Positions 33,891-43,462 of a stretch of DNA of 64,000 bases are shown one piece after another. The first letter of the stretch is position 1. Every line of letters starts with the position of its first letter. This DNA comes from UBA6382 sp963617965. Its GTDB lineage: Bacteria; Bacteroidota; Bacteroidia; Bacteroidales; Bacteroidaceae. A program made the translations under genes and the position numbers. Location: positions 1-64,000 of the forward strand of contig CAVEQO010000003.1 of assembly GCA_963617965.1 (NCBI GenBank), given 5' to 3'. The notes under the pieces were generated by a model, which saw only the letters and a list, made by a program, of their open reading frames with translations, did not search any database and was not told the DNA's origin.

Positions 33891-35678
33891 ATGAAAAACA
33901 AATATGCAAAATGGGTCACCTGTGGTTTCCTTGGACTAATGGCAGTGCTTTGCCTTGATTCATGTACAGATGACCATTATGACTTGAATTCCAACAACGC
34001 GAAAGGAACCCTCTGGGAAAACCTCAATGCCACGGGGGAATGCAATGATTTCCTTGACATCCTCTCGAAGTCTGTCGTTAACAAGAAAGCTTATGGCGTG
34101 CCGGCATCCATTACCTATGCCGACTTGTTGAAAGCAGACAACTCCATGACGGCCTGGGCGCCGAAAGACGGCACCTATGACGCACAGAAATGGCAGGCTC
34201 TCCTTGCCGAAGCCAAGCAGGCGGAAGAGAGCGGCGACCTTGTCACTGCAGCAGAGAAGTATAAGCTGGTTGAGAAGCAGTTCGTCAAGAATCACCTTTC
34301 CTATTTCAATCACACCGGGAGCTATGCTTCAGTAAAACGCATAGCTCTGGCCAACGGCAAGTATGCAGAGTATGACTCCGGGGAGGGGACTATAAAAGGA
34401 GTAGGCATTGAGAGCGGAGCAAACCGCAACATTGCTTCGGTCAACGGAACGGCTCACTTGCTGTCTTCCTATATTCCCTATGCCTATGACCTGAAGGAAA
34501 TTCTTGAGACAACGCCGGATCTGTCGCTCTTGTATGAATATGTCGCCAGCAAGGATACCCTTATCTTTAGCGAGAGTTCAAGTATCAAGGGTGCGACCGT
34601 TGACGGGCAGGTGCAGTATGTTGACTCCGTGTTCTACGAGTCAAACAAAATCATGCCGGACATCGCCACCGATGCGGACTCCCTTGTGGCCGCCATCTAT
34701 TTCAAGAATGACGCATGGCAGAAAGCTCTGGAACAGGTCAAGAAATCGTTCAAGTACAAAGAGGCATATTCGTATGTTGACGAAAAAGGCGTGCTCTATA
34801 CAGACTCTCTTCGTGCGGACTCTCTTCAGGAGGCAAAAGCCGTAGATGCCTTGTTCAAAAATATGTTTTACAGTCTGGACGAACAGCCGGCGTTTGACCA
34901 GTCCAACGCTTCCGTGGAAAGCGTCAAGACTTTCTTTGAAACTGCCGACTCTCTGGTGTCCAAGGAATATTACGGTCAAAACCGTTACTATCAGAGAGCT
35001 CCGTATGCCAACGTCCTTACTGACGGGCAAACCCCTGTTGAAGTGTCAAACGGCTATGCATTCATAGTGGACAACTTCAATTTCAAGACAAACAAGTCCT
35101 GGCAGTTTGACAAAACATTGGAGGCGGAGAACAGTTATCTGGTCAACACCCAATACTCCAAATCCTTGTCGACGGCTTCGCCGCGAGGTGTCACGCAGAC
35201 TGTGCTTGACGGTGCGCGCAATCCCATAGTGTCGGGCAAGCTGAGCGGGAACTCTTTCCAGGAGTTTGTTCCTTCTTCCTCTGCCGCAAATCCACAGGTA
35301 ACGTTTGACTTGGACGACCTGCTCTCCGGCACCTATGACATATATGCCGTGTTTGTGCCCGAAAACATCAACGACTCCACGAACATAAGCCCCAAGGCAA
35401 ACAAGTTCACAGCAACCCTCACCTATGATTTCGATGACAAAGGCAAACAGTTGACGGTGAGTTCGACAGGAGGTACGGACGGGGTCTTCACCACGGATGT
35501 CACAAAGATAGACACGATACTGCTGTTCGAGAACTACAAGTTTGACGTGTGCTACTACGATATAAGCAAATCCAACCCCATGCTTACCATCACGAGTTCG
35601 ATAAAGCTCAAAGACCGCAAGACGTGCACTCCAAACTTGAGGATAGACTGCATCCTGCTAGTCGCCAAAGACGAGTAA
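33891..35678 (+). CDS. Fasciclin-domain surface lipoprotein (second copy, shorter)
   Basis: A 595-residue lipoprotein. The signal peptide ends in CLDSC and the mature start CTDDHYD resembles the surface-export signal. Two FAS1-like modules are suggested by MTAWAPKDGTYD near residue 83 and by the second start AYDLKEILETTPDLSLLYEY near residue 200. The last 130 residues (from about DLDDLLSGTYDIYAVFVP) look like an added beta-sandwich, possibly a binding module. ATG 33891 is used rather than the TTG at 33885. It is not a simple copy of the first fasciclin protein, which is 370 residues longer. SusC follows after 26 bases. Confidence 0.75.
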   Translation: MKNKYAKWVTCGFLGLMAVLCLDSCTDDHYDLNSNNAKGTLWENLNATGECNDFLDILSKSVVNKKAYGVPASITYADLLKADNSMTAWAPKDGTYDAQKWQALLAEAKQAEESGDLVTAAEKYKLVEKQFVKNHLSYFNHTGSYASVKRIALANGKYAEYDSGEGTIKGVGIESGANRNIASVNGTAHLLSSYIPYAYDLKEILETTPDLSLLYEYVASKDTLIFSESSSIKGATVDGQVQYVDSVFYESNKIMPDIATDADSLVAAIYFKNDAWQKALEQVKKSFKYKEAYSYVDEKGVLYTDSLRADSLQEAKAVDALFKNMFYSLDEQPAFDQSNASVESVKTFFETADSLVSKEYYGQNRYYQRAPYANVLTDGQTPVEVSNGYAFIVDNFNFKTNKSWQFDKTLEAENSYLVNTQYSKSLSTASPRGVTQTVLDGARNPIVSGKLSGNSFQEFVPSSSAANPQVTFDLDDLLSGTYDIYAVFVPENINDSTNISPKANKFTATLTYDFDDKGKQLTVSSTGGTDGVFTTDVTKIDTILLFENYKFDVCYYDISKSNPMLTITSSIKLKDRKTCTPNLRIDCILLVAKDE

Positions 35679-35704
35679 GCCATTAACTAAAAAAACAGAA
35701 GACA

Positions 35705-38700
35705 ATGAAAAACATATTCAGCAATTATCTTTCAGCTAAGATTTTCGGTGCGAGTTTGTGCTTCTTCTTCCTTGTCGGTGCTGCGCCTGCATATGCGCAG
35801 GATGATGTCAGCGAGCAGGAGGGTGAAGCGGACGAGGAGGAAGTGATTGTAAAGCGTCCCACCGTTTCCAAACTCCCGACTTACCCGATGCGCGAAGTGA
35901 AAGGCACGGTGCTTGATGCTGCAACCAAGACTCCTCTCGCAGGAGTCAGGGTGCAGTCGCTTAACGACCCCCGTTTCTCTGCAATGACCGGTGAAGACGG
36001 AAAGTATACACTCTCCGTTCCGAAGTTTGAGTCCACACTCTACCTCTCCACGCCGGACTACAATGCCATTCAGGTGGCGGTTAGGGATGGCGAGCAGACA
36101 TCAGAACTATACAGTACTGCGTTCAACGCTTTCTACAAGAGTACGAACCAAGTGTTCACCAAGGCGGAGTCTTCAGTAACCAACAGTTCTGCCATTTCCA
36201 TGGAAACGGACATTGAAAACACCCTTAATGCAAACGTGCTCACCACGATGCGCGGTGGAATGCCCGGCCAGGGAGCCAATATGCTCATCAACGGAATTAC
36301 ATCGCTCAACACAGTTACACAGCCGCTTATCGTCATTGACGGTGTGATATGGGATGCGCAGTATGACAGGTATTCGCTTCATCAGGGTTTCTTCAACAAT
36401 GTCCTGAACACCATTGATCCGGAGGATATTGCCAATGTGCGTGTTGTGAACACGGGAACAGCCCTCTATGGCGCCAAGGGCGCCAATGGCGTGATCGAAA
36501 TCACGACCAAACGCGCAAAAGAACGCGCCACGCGTATCAACGTGCGTCTTTACGGAGGTTTTGAGACACGTCCGAGCACTATTGATGTGCTGAACGGTTC
36601 GCAATACCGCAACTATATGTCTGACATTCTCGGGACGTTCACTCCGAGCGACGGTTCCTCTACTACTGCTGCTCTACAGAAGATCGCTTCGCAGCCGTTC
36701 ATGAATGAAGATCCTTCCTATACGTATTACAATCTCTATCACAACAATTCCGACTGGCAGAACGGTCTGTACCAGTCTGCGTTCACACAGAATTACCGTG
36801 TCAATGTGCAGGGTGGTGATGACATAGCCCTATACGGTCTGTCTCTGGGCTATACCACTTCGGATGCCACAGCCAAGAACAATGATTTTGACCGTCTGAA
36901 CATCCGATTCAATACCGACGTGATACTGTCAAGCAAGCTTGATGCTTCATTTGACATAGCGTATGGCCGTACGACATACAATCTGCGTGACAACGGTTGG
37001 GCACAGAGCTATGCTTCTTCCAATATCTCTTCTCCCAATGTTCTGGGAACAATTGTCCCGTCGATGATCAGCATTACCGACTATTTCCTGTATTGGGACG
37101 AAACCACCAGATCCAACAAGCTCGGTGTAAACGAAGCGGTGTTCTCCGGCAAGACGTATACGGACAACAACAACCCTTTCAGATTCTGCGAAGCATACAA
37201 TACCGATGCACTTTCCAACCCTTACTGGATTTTGCGCAACGGAGAGGGCAACAACAAGAACTATCAGGAGCAGACACAGTTCTCGCTTAATGTCAACCCG
37301 CGCTATCAGGTGACTCCGTGGCTACAGATAGCCGACCGTTTCAGTTACGGTATCAACCGTGTGTCGGAACTGTATTACTTGCCGTACGACGGTACGCCAA
37401 GCAAGTTTGCAGAGGGTATCGGCACGATATCAAGTGCCGTGAAATCGCAGTTTGCAGACGAGTCAACGGTGTTCAACAACCTCTACGCAACTTTTGACAA
37501 GAAATTCGGAGCTCATTCAGTGAGGGCCACCGCAGGCTTCCGTCTTGCATCCTACAACTATTCCATGAGTTATGTATCCGGTTACAACAATACCAACGAC
37601 AAGATGCCCAACCTGACGACAAGCCTTCAGTACCTCACGTATGGCGGAACCAACGACAGCTGGGTGAACCTTGCCTATTATCTGGATGCGTCTTACATAT
37701 ACAAGAACCGCTACTATATCAACGGAACGTTTACGGCAGAGGCCTCTTCGCGCTTCGGCGACAAGACGGCGGAAGGCATCAAGCTCTTTGGCGCAAACTG
37801 GGGCCTGTTCCCATCCCTGCAGGCGGGCTGGCTGGTTTCATCAGAACCGTGGTTCAATGTGCCGGTTGTCAATTTCCTGAAAGTAGCGGCAGGCTACGAA
37901 GAGTCCGGCAACGACAACATAGACTACTATGCATCGCGTACATACTTTGAAGTGCAGAAGTATCTCAACAGTGCCACATCATTGAATCTCGCCAACATCT
38001 CCAACTCCAAAATCCAGTGGGAAACAACACGCAGGTTCAACCTCGGTCTTGAAACATCGCTGTTCAACAACCGGGTGACTCTTGGCGCAAACGTCTATTT
38101 CAGCAAGACTTCAAACCTCCTTGCCAAAATCAACCTTGACTATCTTACCGGCCTCAAGTCAATGTGGTCCAACTCCGGCGAGATGACCAACAAGGGCTTT
38201 GATATCAATGCCAACGTTGCTGTCATAAACACCAAGGATTTCAAGTGGAAAGTGGGTGTTTCCGTAGGTCATTACACCAACGAAATCAAGAAACTTCCCT
38301 CTTCGGTCATCACGACCTACAATCTTGCAGCTGACGGAACCAAGGAGAGCGTGTACAAGACGATCAGAGGCTATGCCTCTTCAATCTACGGCACGGACAA
38401 TATCCTAACGGCCGTGGGTGATGCCGCAGGTGTGTTCTACGGCTATAAGACGAACGGTGTCTTTGCGACAGACGCAGAGGCTTCCACTGCCGGCAAATAC
38501 GGTTACCTCCGTTATCCTACGGGCTATTCAGGCGATGCATACCGCAATTTCAAGGCTGGCGATGTCCATTTCGTTGACCAGAACGGTGACGGCTGGATTT
38601 CTGAGGCGGACAAGGTCAAGATTGGCGATGCCAACCCCGATCTGTACGGAAACTTCTTTACCTCTTTCACATGGAAGAAATTCCGTCTTGACGCTATCTT

Positions 38701-39133
38701 CAAATACTCCATCGGCAACGATGTGTTCAACTACCAGCGTTCGCAGCTGGAGGGCGGCAACAACCTCTGGAACCAGTCAAAGGCGATGGCCAACCGCTGG
38801 ACTTACGAGGGGCAGCAGACCAGTGTGCCGCGTGCCGTGCTGGCCGGTTCTTCGGAGTGGGTCAACAACGAGAGGTTCTCTGACCGCTGGATAGAAGACG
38901 GTTCGTTCCTCAAACTCAAGAATATCCGCCTTACATACGATCTCCCGCTTTCTCTTACATGGCTCCAGGGATTCGCCGTATGGGCAGAGGCCAATAATGT
39001 GTTCACTATATCCAAATACATCGGTTCCGACCCTGAGAGTTCATGTAGCAACGGGGTCTTATACAGAGGCATAGATGCCGGGCTGCTTCCGGTGTCGCGC
39101 AGCTTCAATTTCGGTGTAACTGTTAATCTGTAA
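35705..39133 (+). CDS. SusC/RagA-type TonB-linked outer membrane protein (second copy)
   Basis: A 1142-residue outer-membrane transporter. After the signal peptide (ending AYAQ) comes an acidic linker (EQEGEADEEE), a regulatory-like domain (VKGTVLDAATKTPLAGVRV), then the plug with LYGAKGANGVIEITTKRA near residue 256, and the barrel ending in FNFGVTVNL. It is diverged from the first SusC: the N-terminal regions and loops differ clearly, so the pair probably handles a different part of the substrate or a different ligand. The paired SusD gene starts 11 bases downstream. Confidence 0.94.
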   Translation: MKNIFSNYLSAKIFGASLCFFFLVGAAPAYAQDDVSEQEGEADEEEVIVKRPTVSKLPTYPMREVKGTVLDAATKTPLAGVRVQSLNDPRFSAMTGEDGKYTLSVPKFESTLYLSTPDYNAIQVAVRDGEQTSELYSTAFNAFYKSTNQVFTKAESSVTNSSAISMETDIENTLNANVLTTMRGGMPGQGANMLINGITSLNTVTQPLIVIDGVIWDAQYDRYSLHQGFFNNVLNTIDPEDIANVRVVNTGTALYGAKGANGVIEITTKRAKERATRINVRLYGGFETRPSTIDVLNGSQYRNYMSDILGTFTPSDGSSTTAALQKIASQPFMNEDPSYTYYNLYHNNSDWQNGLYQSAFTQNYRVNVQGGDDIALYGLSLGYTTSDATAKNNDFDRLNIRFNTDVILSSKLDASFDIAYGRTTYNLRDNGWAQSYASSNISSPNVLGTIVPSMISITDYFLYWDETTRSNKLGVNEAVFSGKTYTDNNNPFRFCEAYNTDALSNPYWILRNGEGNNKNYQEQTQFSLNVNPRYQVTPWLQIADRFSYGINRVSELYYLPYDGTPSKFAEGIGTISSAVKSQFADESTVFNNLYATFDKKFGAHSVRATAGFRLASYNYSMSYVSGYNNTNDKMPNLTTSLQYLTYGGTNDSWVNLAYYLDASYIYKNRYYINGTFTAEASSRFGDKTAEGIKLFGANWGLFPSLQAGWLVSSEPWFNVPVVNFLKVAAGYEESGNDNIDYYASRTYFEVQKYLNSATSLNLANISNSKIQWETTRRFNLGLETSLFNNRVTLGANVYFSKTSNLLAKINLDYLTGLKSMWSNSGEMTNKGFDINANVAVINTKDFKWKVGVSVGHYTNEIKKLPSSVITTYNLAADGTKESVYKTIRGYASSIYGTDNILTAVGDAAGVFYGYKTNGVFATDAEASTAGKYGYLRYPTGYSGDAYRNFKAGDVHFVDQNGDGWISEADKVKIGDANPDLYGNFFTSFTWKKFRLDAIFKYSIGNDVFNYQRSQLEGGNNLWNQSKAMANRWTYEGQQTSVPRAVLAGSSEWVNNERFSDRWIEDGSFLKLKNIRLTYDLPLSLTWLQGFAVWAEANNVFTISKYIGSDPESSCSNGVLYRGIDAGLLPVSRSFNFGVTVNL

Positions 39134-39144
39134 AAATCATAACG

Positions 39145-41439
39145 ATGAAAAGAATCTCAATTATATCAGTATTTTCACTTGTCTTGTCTGCCTGCATGCT
39201 GACAACGTCGTGTGACGATATGCTTAGTCCGAACATGGACCGTTATGCTGAAAGGGACAAGTTCGGGCAGGATTCCATCTATTCTGCTCTGGGCGTACTG
39301 CGCAGTATCCAGAGGGTGGCGGAACGTACAATTATCCTTGATGCGAGCCGCAGCGACATGGTTACGGGCGGAACCTATACGACCGACTCTATCAATGACC
39401 TTGTCAATTTCAACAAACCGGCAGACGGTTCTTCGGCATTGTGCAACGTGGCGGATTACTATCATATTGTCAACTCCTGTAATTTCTACCTTGCCAATGT
39501 GGACACGGTGGTGACTGTCAACGGAAGGAAAGAAATGCTCAAGGAGTGGGCTCAGGTGCAGGCCATGCGTGCATGGGCTTATATCCAGCTAGTCCGCAAC
39601 TATGGTGAAGTGCCTTTTGTCACCACGCCGGTCGGGAGTACCAGCGAAGCGGAGGAAATAGCATCCTCCGCAGGCAAGGCCAATGCCTCCAATCTGGCAT
39701 CTCTCCTTGTGGAGAACGGTCTGCAGTACGCTTATACTGTCCAACGCAGAGAGGGAATGCCCAATTATGGAAATTTCAACAACGGGGATGGTAATTACAG
39801 TTCGCAGGAGAACCTGTTCCCCGTAGAACTGATGCTGGCTGATGCCTATCTTATGGCAAACGACTATGCCAACGCAGCCAACTATTACTATGAATATTTC
39901 TCTTACAACTGTTCTGCCACCCCGAGATTCGGGGCGGGTTCGTTCAAGTGTGAGTATTCTACCAGTGGCGGCTCTGACCGCGATATGGTGAAGTCTGTGA
40001 ACTCCGGCAATATCAGTGAAATATTCGAAGGCGGTCTTGGAGACAATATCGTCTGCGCTACCAGTGCGACAACCCCGTCTGCCGGGCAAACTCTCACTCA
40101 GGTGCAGAACATATATGGCTTCAAGACAACCATCTCCGGAACAAGCATAAGCGCAGTTTCCAATGAACAATATGTCCAGCTTGTTCCCTCCAACCAGTAC
40201 CTTACCACCAGTACGGCACAGAATTACAATGTGTGTACCATTGATGGCGAAATAGTGGAGATGGAAAGCATAGACCCGGGTGACGGGCGTTTTATCGCCG
40301 CAGCTCCCAAAATTATCCTTAATGGAGGTTCGGTACAGCGTCTTGTCGCCAAATTTATCAAGATGGGGATTTCGTACAGAACTGATGGGACGCGCATAAA
40401 CGTATCTAACGGTAATATCAACTATCATCTTCAGCTCTACCGTTTGCCTATGGCTGTTCTCCGCTATGCTGAAGCCGTGAACCGTTTGGGATTCCCGGAA
40501 TTTGCGTTTGGCATACTCAAGGATGGAATGTTCAGCGAGAATCTGCCCACGTTGGGCCGTATGGATGTTGCGTTGGAAACAGCCCGTTATTTTGATGTCT
40601 ATGACGAGGCCGACGGCTCTTTGCTCAGAACGGATACGGTCAAGGGTATTGTTGTCTCCGAAATCGCTATCAGAGGAAACTCTGCCTATGCAGACTCCGA
40701 AGTGGACTCCACCGTTGTCGTCTACGAAGACAATAACGGCAGAAAAAGATACAAGGGCGATTTCATTCCCAATGAGCCTGACAGCAGGGTTTCGGGAATT
40801 TCTCTTTCCGAAATACCCGAGGAAGTACGAAACTCATGGTACGATGTAGAGTATATGATACCCCCCAGAGCTTATTCGGGCGGCATGTACTATCTGTCCA
40901 TGGATGAGGCCAGGGGCATGACCCAATATCCTTTCCTGGATTTCTCCAATACCAGATGGTCTGTCTCATCCTCCGCCAACGAGATAGTTCAGGGCGGTGT
41001 CCACTCAAGGGGGAGTGGCGCATGCGGCGGACGTTATGACACGGTCTATACTTACGCAAAGCAGGTGGCAGCCAAATTGGCGGAAGAGTACGCTCGCCAG
41101 AACAATCTCAGCCATGCCGAGCAGGAGGCTTACGCCAAGACTCTTTATAGCGGCGACCAACTGTTGGTTACAGACAAGGAGGCCATCAAAAATGCCGTAG
41201 AGAATATCATAGTTGACGAATTGGCACTGGAAACGGCCTTTGAGGGGAACCGCTATGGCGACCTCATCCGTATTGCGGGACACAAGAATGAGGCAGGCTA
41301 TAACGGCACAGACTGGTTTGCATGGAAGATAGCCCGCCGCAACAACAACTTTACCGACAATGTGGGGCTCTTTGATGCCACACTCAAGGCGAAGCTGCTT
41401 GACAAGTCAAACTGGTATCTCAGTCTTCCTGAAAGATAG
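39145..41439 (+). CDS. RagB/SusD-type nutrient-binding lipoprotein (second copy, long)
   Basis: A 764-residue lipoprotein, about 160 residues longer than the first SusD. The signal peptide ends in LTTSC and the mature protein starts CDDML, consistent with surface export. SusD helices are visible (WAQVQAMRAWAYIQLVRNYG near residue 133, MLADAYLMANDYANAANYYY near 230), and the C-terminal IIVDELALETAFEGNRYGDLIR near residue 690 is the expected family end. A large insert fills the middle. It closes the operon and is followed by the terminator at 41471-41519. Confidence 0.92.
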   Translation: MKRISIISVFSLVLSACMLTTSCDDMLSPNMDRYAERDKFGQDSIYSALGVLRSIQRVAERTIILDASRSDMVTGGTYTTDSINDLVNFNKPADGSSALCNVADYYHIVNSCNFYLANVDTVVTVNGRKEMLKEWAQVQAMRAWAYIQLVRNYGEVPFVTTPVGSTSEAEEIASSAGKANASNLASLLVENGLQYAYTVQRREGMPNYGNFNNGDGNYSSQENLFPVELMLADAYLMANDYANAANYYYEYFSYNCSATPRFGAGSFKCEYSTSGGSDRDMVKSVNSGNISEIFEGGLGDNIVCATSATTPSAGQTLTQVQNIYGFKTTISGTSISAVSNEQYVQLVPSNQYLTTSTAQNYNVCTIDGEIVEMESIDPGDGRFIAAAPKIILNGGSVQRLVAKFIKMGISYRTDGTRINVSNGNINYHLQLYRLPMAVLRYAEAVNRLGFPEFAFGILKDGMFSENLPTLGRMDVALETARYFDVYDEADGSLLRTDTVKGIVVSEIAIRGNSAYADSEVDSTVVVYEDNNGRKRYKGDFIPNEPDSRVSGISLSEIPEEVRNSWYDVEYMIPPRAYSGGMYYLSMDEARGMTQYPFLDFSNTRWSVSSSANEIVQGGVHSRGSGACGGRYDTVYTYAKQVAAKLAEEYARQNNLSHAEQEAYAKTLYSGDQLLVTDKEAIKNAVENIIVDELALETAFEGNRYGDLIRIAGHKNEAGYNGTDWFAWKIARRNNNFTDNVGLFDATLKAKLLDKSNWYLSLPER

Positions 41440-41470
41440 CAGGCAGGGGTCTGTAGACCGAACATGAACA

Positions 41471-41519
41471 AAAAGGAAAAGCGGTGCTTCTCCATTTCGG
41501 GGAAACACCGCTTCCTTTG
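41471..41519 (+). terminator. Terminator of the fasciclin-SusCD operon
   Basis: AAGCGGTG with its purine-rich 5' extension (41471-41486) pairs with CACCGCTTCCTTTG (41506-41519), with a two-base bulge. The right arm runs into CTTTGTTTG. It lies about 30 bases after the second SusD stop. Confidence 0.7.
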
Positions 41520-41606
41520 TTTGCCCGCTATCTCCTCTGTTCATAAAGGCGGCAATATAACAATTGCCGGCGTTTTGCATTTGGGAATCTTACTGTATAC
41601 TTACTT

Positions 41607-41981
41607 ATGGCGAAGCACAATGAATTGGGGCGGCTCGGGGAACAGGTGGCTGCCCGCCATCTGCTGTTGTCCGGCTATAGTATTCTGGCATCCGACTGGC
41701 ATTATGGGCACAAGGATATAGACCTTGTCTGCATGAAAGACGGCATCACAGTTTTTGTGGAGGTCAAGACACGGGCTGCCGATATTTTCGGCATGCCCGA
41801 AGCAGCTGTTGACCGTCGCAAGATGCGCAATCTTGTCAGTGCCGCCGGCAGATATGTGCGACTTCACAGAGTGTCGGGACCGGTACGCTTTGATGTCATC
41901 TCTGTGGTAGGAACGGCAGAACCTTTCACCATAACTCATATTCCGGATGCATTCAACCCGTATAGCCTTACGGAATATTAG
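41607..41981 (+). CDS. YraN family (UPF0102) nuclease-like protein
   Basis: A 124-residue protein, the usual length for UPF0102. The restriction-endonuclease-like fold is marked by LGEQVAARHLLLSGY, the acidic KDIDLVCMKD and the VFVEVKTR (ExK) motif near residue 50, so the PD-(D/E)XK active site appears intact. Family members are widespread and have no settled role. It sits alone between the SusCD terminator and the aminotransferase promoter. Confidence 0.9.
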   Translation: MAKHNELGRLGEQVAARHLLLSGYSILASDWHYGHKDIDLVCMKDGITVFVEVKTRAADIFGMPEAAVDRRKMRNLVSAAGRYVRLHRVSGPVRFDVISVVGTAEPFTITHIPDAFNPYSLTEY

Positions 41982-42061
41982 TCTGCCGCAGACCAACTGG
42001 TTTTATCGGCGGGGACTTAAAATAGTGCGGTTTCCGTTCCCTCTTTGTCGGACAAGATGTT

Positions 42062-42069
42062 TATCTTTG
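42062..42069 (+). promoter_or_regulatory. -7 element (TATCTTTG) for the aminotransferase gene
   Basis: Exact TAnnTTTG match. The nearest TTTG (42044-42047) leaves only 14 bases, so the -33 half is not standard. The leader would be about 120 bases before the ATG at 42195. Confidence 0.5.
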
Positions 42070-42194
42070 CAGTTCCGGTGGCAAAAGAGGTATTCTGTAT
42101 GTTGTTGTCCAATCGCATGAAAGAGTGCCGGTAGTCTGTTCGCAGTCCACAAACGCCAGCCAAAGATTTAACACCTTAAATTACAAAGAAAACA

Positions 42195-43397
42195 ATGAGC
42201 CTCCTTATTTCAGAAAGAGCGCAGAACATGCCCAGTTCGCCGATCCGCAAACTCGCCCGCTATGCCGATTCCGCCAAACGCAACGGTATCCACGTATACC
42301 ATCTTAATATAGGACAACCTGATATCAAGACACCGCAGTGTGCCCTTGATGCGGTAAAAAACGTTGACTTGGACATCCTTGCATACAGTCCGTCGCAGGG
42401 AAACAAGTCCCTGCGCACGAAGCTGGTCGGCTATTATTCCGAATATGGCATAGATCTCAGCCCCGATGAGATAATCATTACGACAGGAGGCTCGGAGGCG
42501 ATACAGTTTGCCTATATGGCATGCCTTAATCCCGGTGACGAGATAATCGTGACAGACCCCTCGTATGCCAATTATATGGCGTTTGCCATAAGTGCTGGTG
42601 CGGTGGTCAAATCGGTCAAGACCAGCATTGACGATGGATTCCGTCTGCCTTCTGTTGAAGCGTTTGAAGAACAGATAACGCCAAAAACCAGAGCTATCCT
42701 CATCTGCAATCCCAACAACCCTACCGGTTACCTCTATTCCCGCAAGGAAATGTGCCAAATTAGGGATCTCGTGCGGACACACGGACTATATCTTATCAGC
42801 GATGAGGTCTACCGCGAGTTCATCTATACCAAACAGCCGTATATCTCGGCCTGTCACCTTGAGGGAATAGACAACAACGTCATTCTGGTGGATTCGGTGT
42901 CGAAACGCTATAGCGAGTGTGGTATCCGTATCGGTGCGCTGATAACCAAAAACAAGGAAGTGCGCCGTGCCGTGATGAAATTTTGCCAGGCACGCCTGAG
43001 TCCGCCGTTGTACGGGCAGATGGTAGCGGAGGCTTCATTAAACACCCCCAAGGAGTATATGGCGGAAGTATATGAGGAGTATCTGCAACGCCGTAACTTT
43101 CTGGTTGATGAGCTCAACAAGATTGACGGGGTCTACAGCCCCACGCCGATGGGTGCGTTCTACACTATGGCAAAGCTCCCTGTTGACGATGCCGAGAAAT
43201 TCTGCCAGTGGTGTCTTACCGATTTTTCCTATGAGGGACAGACCGTGATGATGGCGCCCGGCTCCGGGTTCTATACAGACCCTTGCGAGGGGCGTGACGA
43301 AGTGCGTATGGCCTATGTCCTCAACAAAGAAGATCTCGCCAAAGCCATGGAAGTTTTGCGGAAAGCCCTTGAAGCGTATAATGCGCAGGAAAAATAG
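42195..43397 (+). CDS. Pyridoxal phosphate-dependent aminotransferase, class I/II
   Basis: A 400-residue cytoplasmic fold-type I aminotransferase. Motifs include NIGQPDIKTP near residue 35, the TTGGSEAIQFAY cofactor-binding stretch near 95, ICNPNNPTGYLYS near 173, and the PLP lysine in VDSVSKRYSECGIRIG near residue 237. A conserved Arg (EVRMAYVL) near the C-terminus binds the substrate carboxylate. It resembles aspartate/aromatic aminotransferases; the exact amino acid donor cannot be told. Confidence 0.9.
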   Translation: MSLLISERAQNMPSSPIRKLARYADSAKRNGIHVYHLNIGQPDIKTPQCALDAVKNVDLDILAYSPSQGNKSLRTKLVGYYSEYGIDLSPDEIIITTGGSEAIQFAYMACLNPGDEIIVTDPSYANYMAFAISAGAVVKSVKTSIDDGFRLPSVEAFEEQITPKTRAILICNPNNPTGYLYSRKEMCQIRDLVRTHGLYLISDEVYREFIYTKQPYISACHLEGIDNNVILVDSVSKRYSECGIRIGALITKNKEVRRAVMKFCQARLSPPLYGQMVAEASLNTPKEYMAEVYEEYLQRRNFLVDELNKIDGVYSPTPMGAFYTMAKLPVDDAEKFCQWCLTDFSYEGQTVMMAPGSGFYTDPCEGRDEVRMAYVLNKEDLAKAMEVLRKALEAYNAQEK

Positions 43398-43462
43398 TTT
43401 TCTTGGCGCATTGAAAGATTCTGCACGGACAACATAGGCACACAGCCTGTTCCCGTTAGTCT

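Noticed and set aside
41552..41569. Six-base-pair hairpin (GGCAAT/ATTGCC) before yraN considered as a regulatory element
   Set aside because: Too short, without a T run or conserved loop; likely chance.
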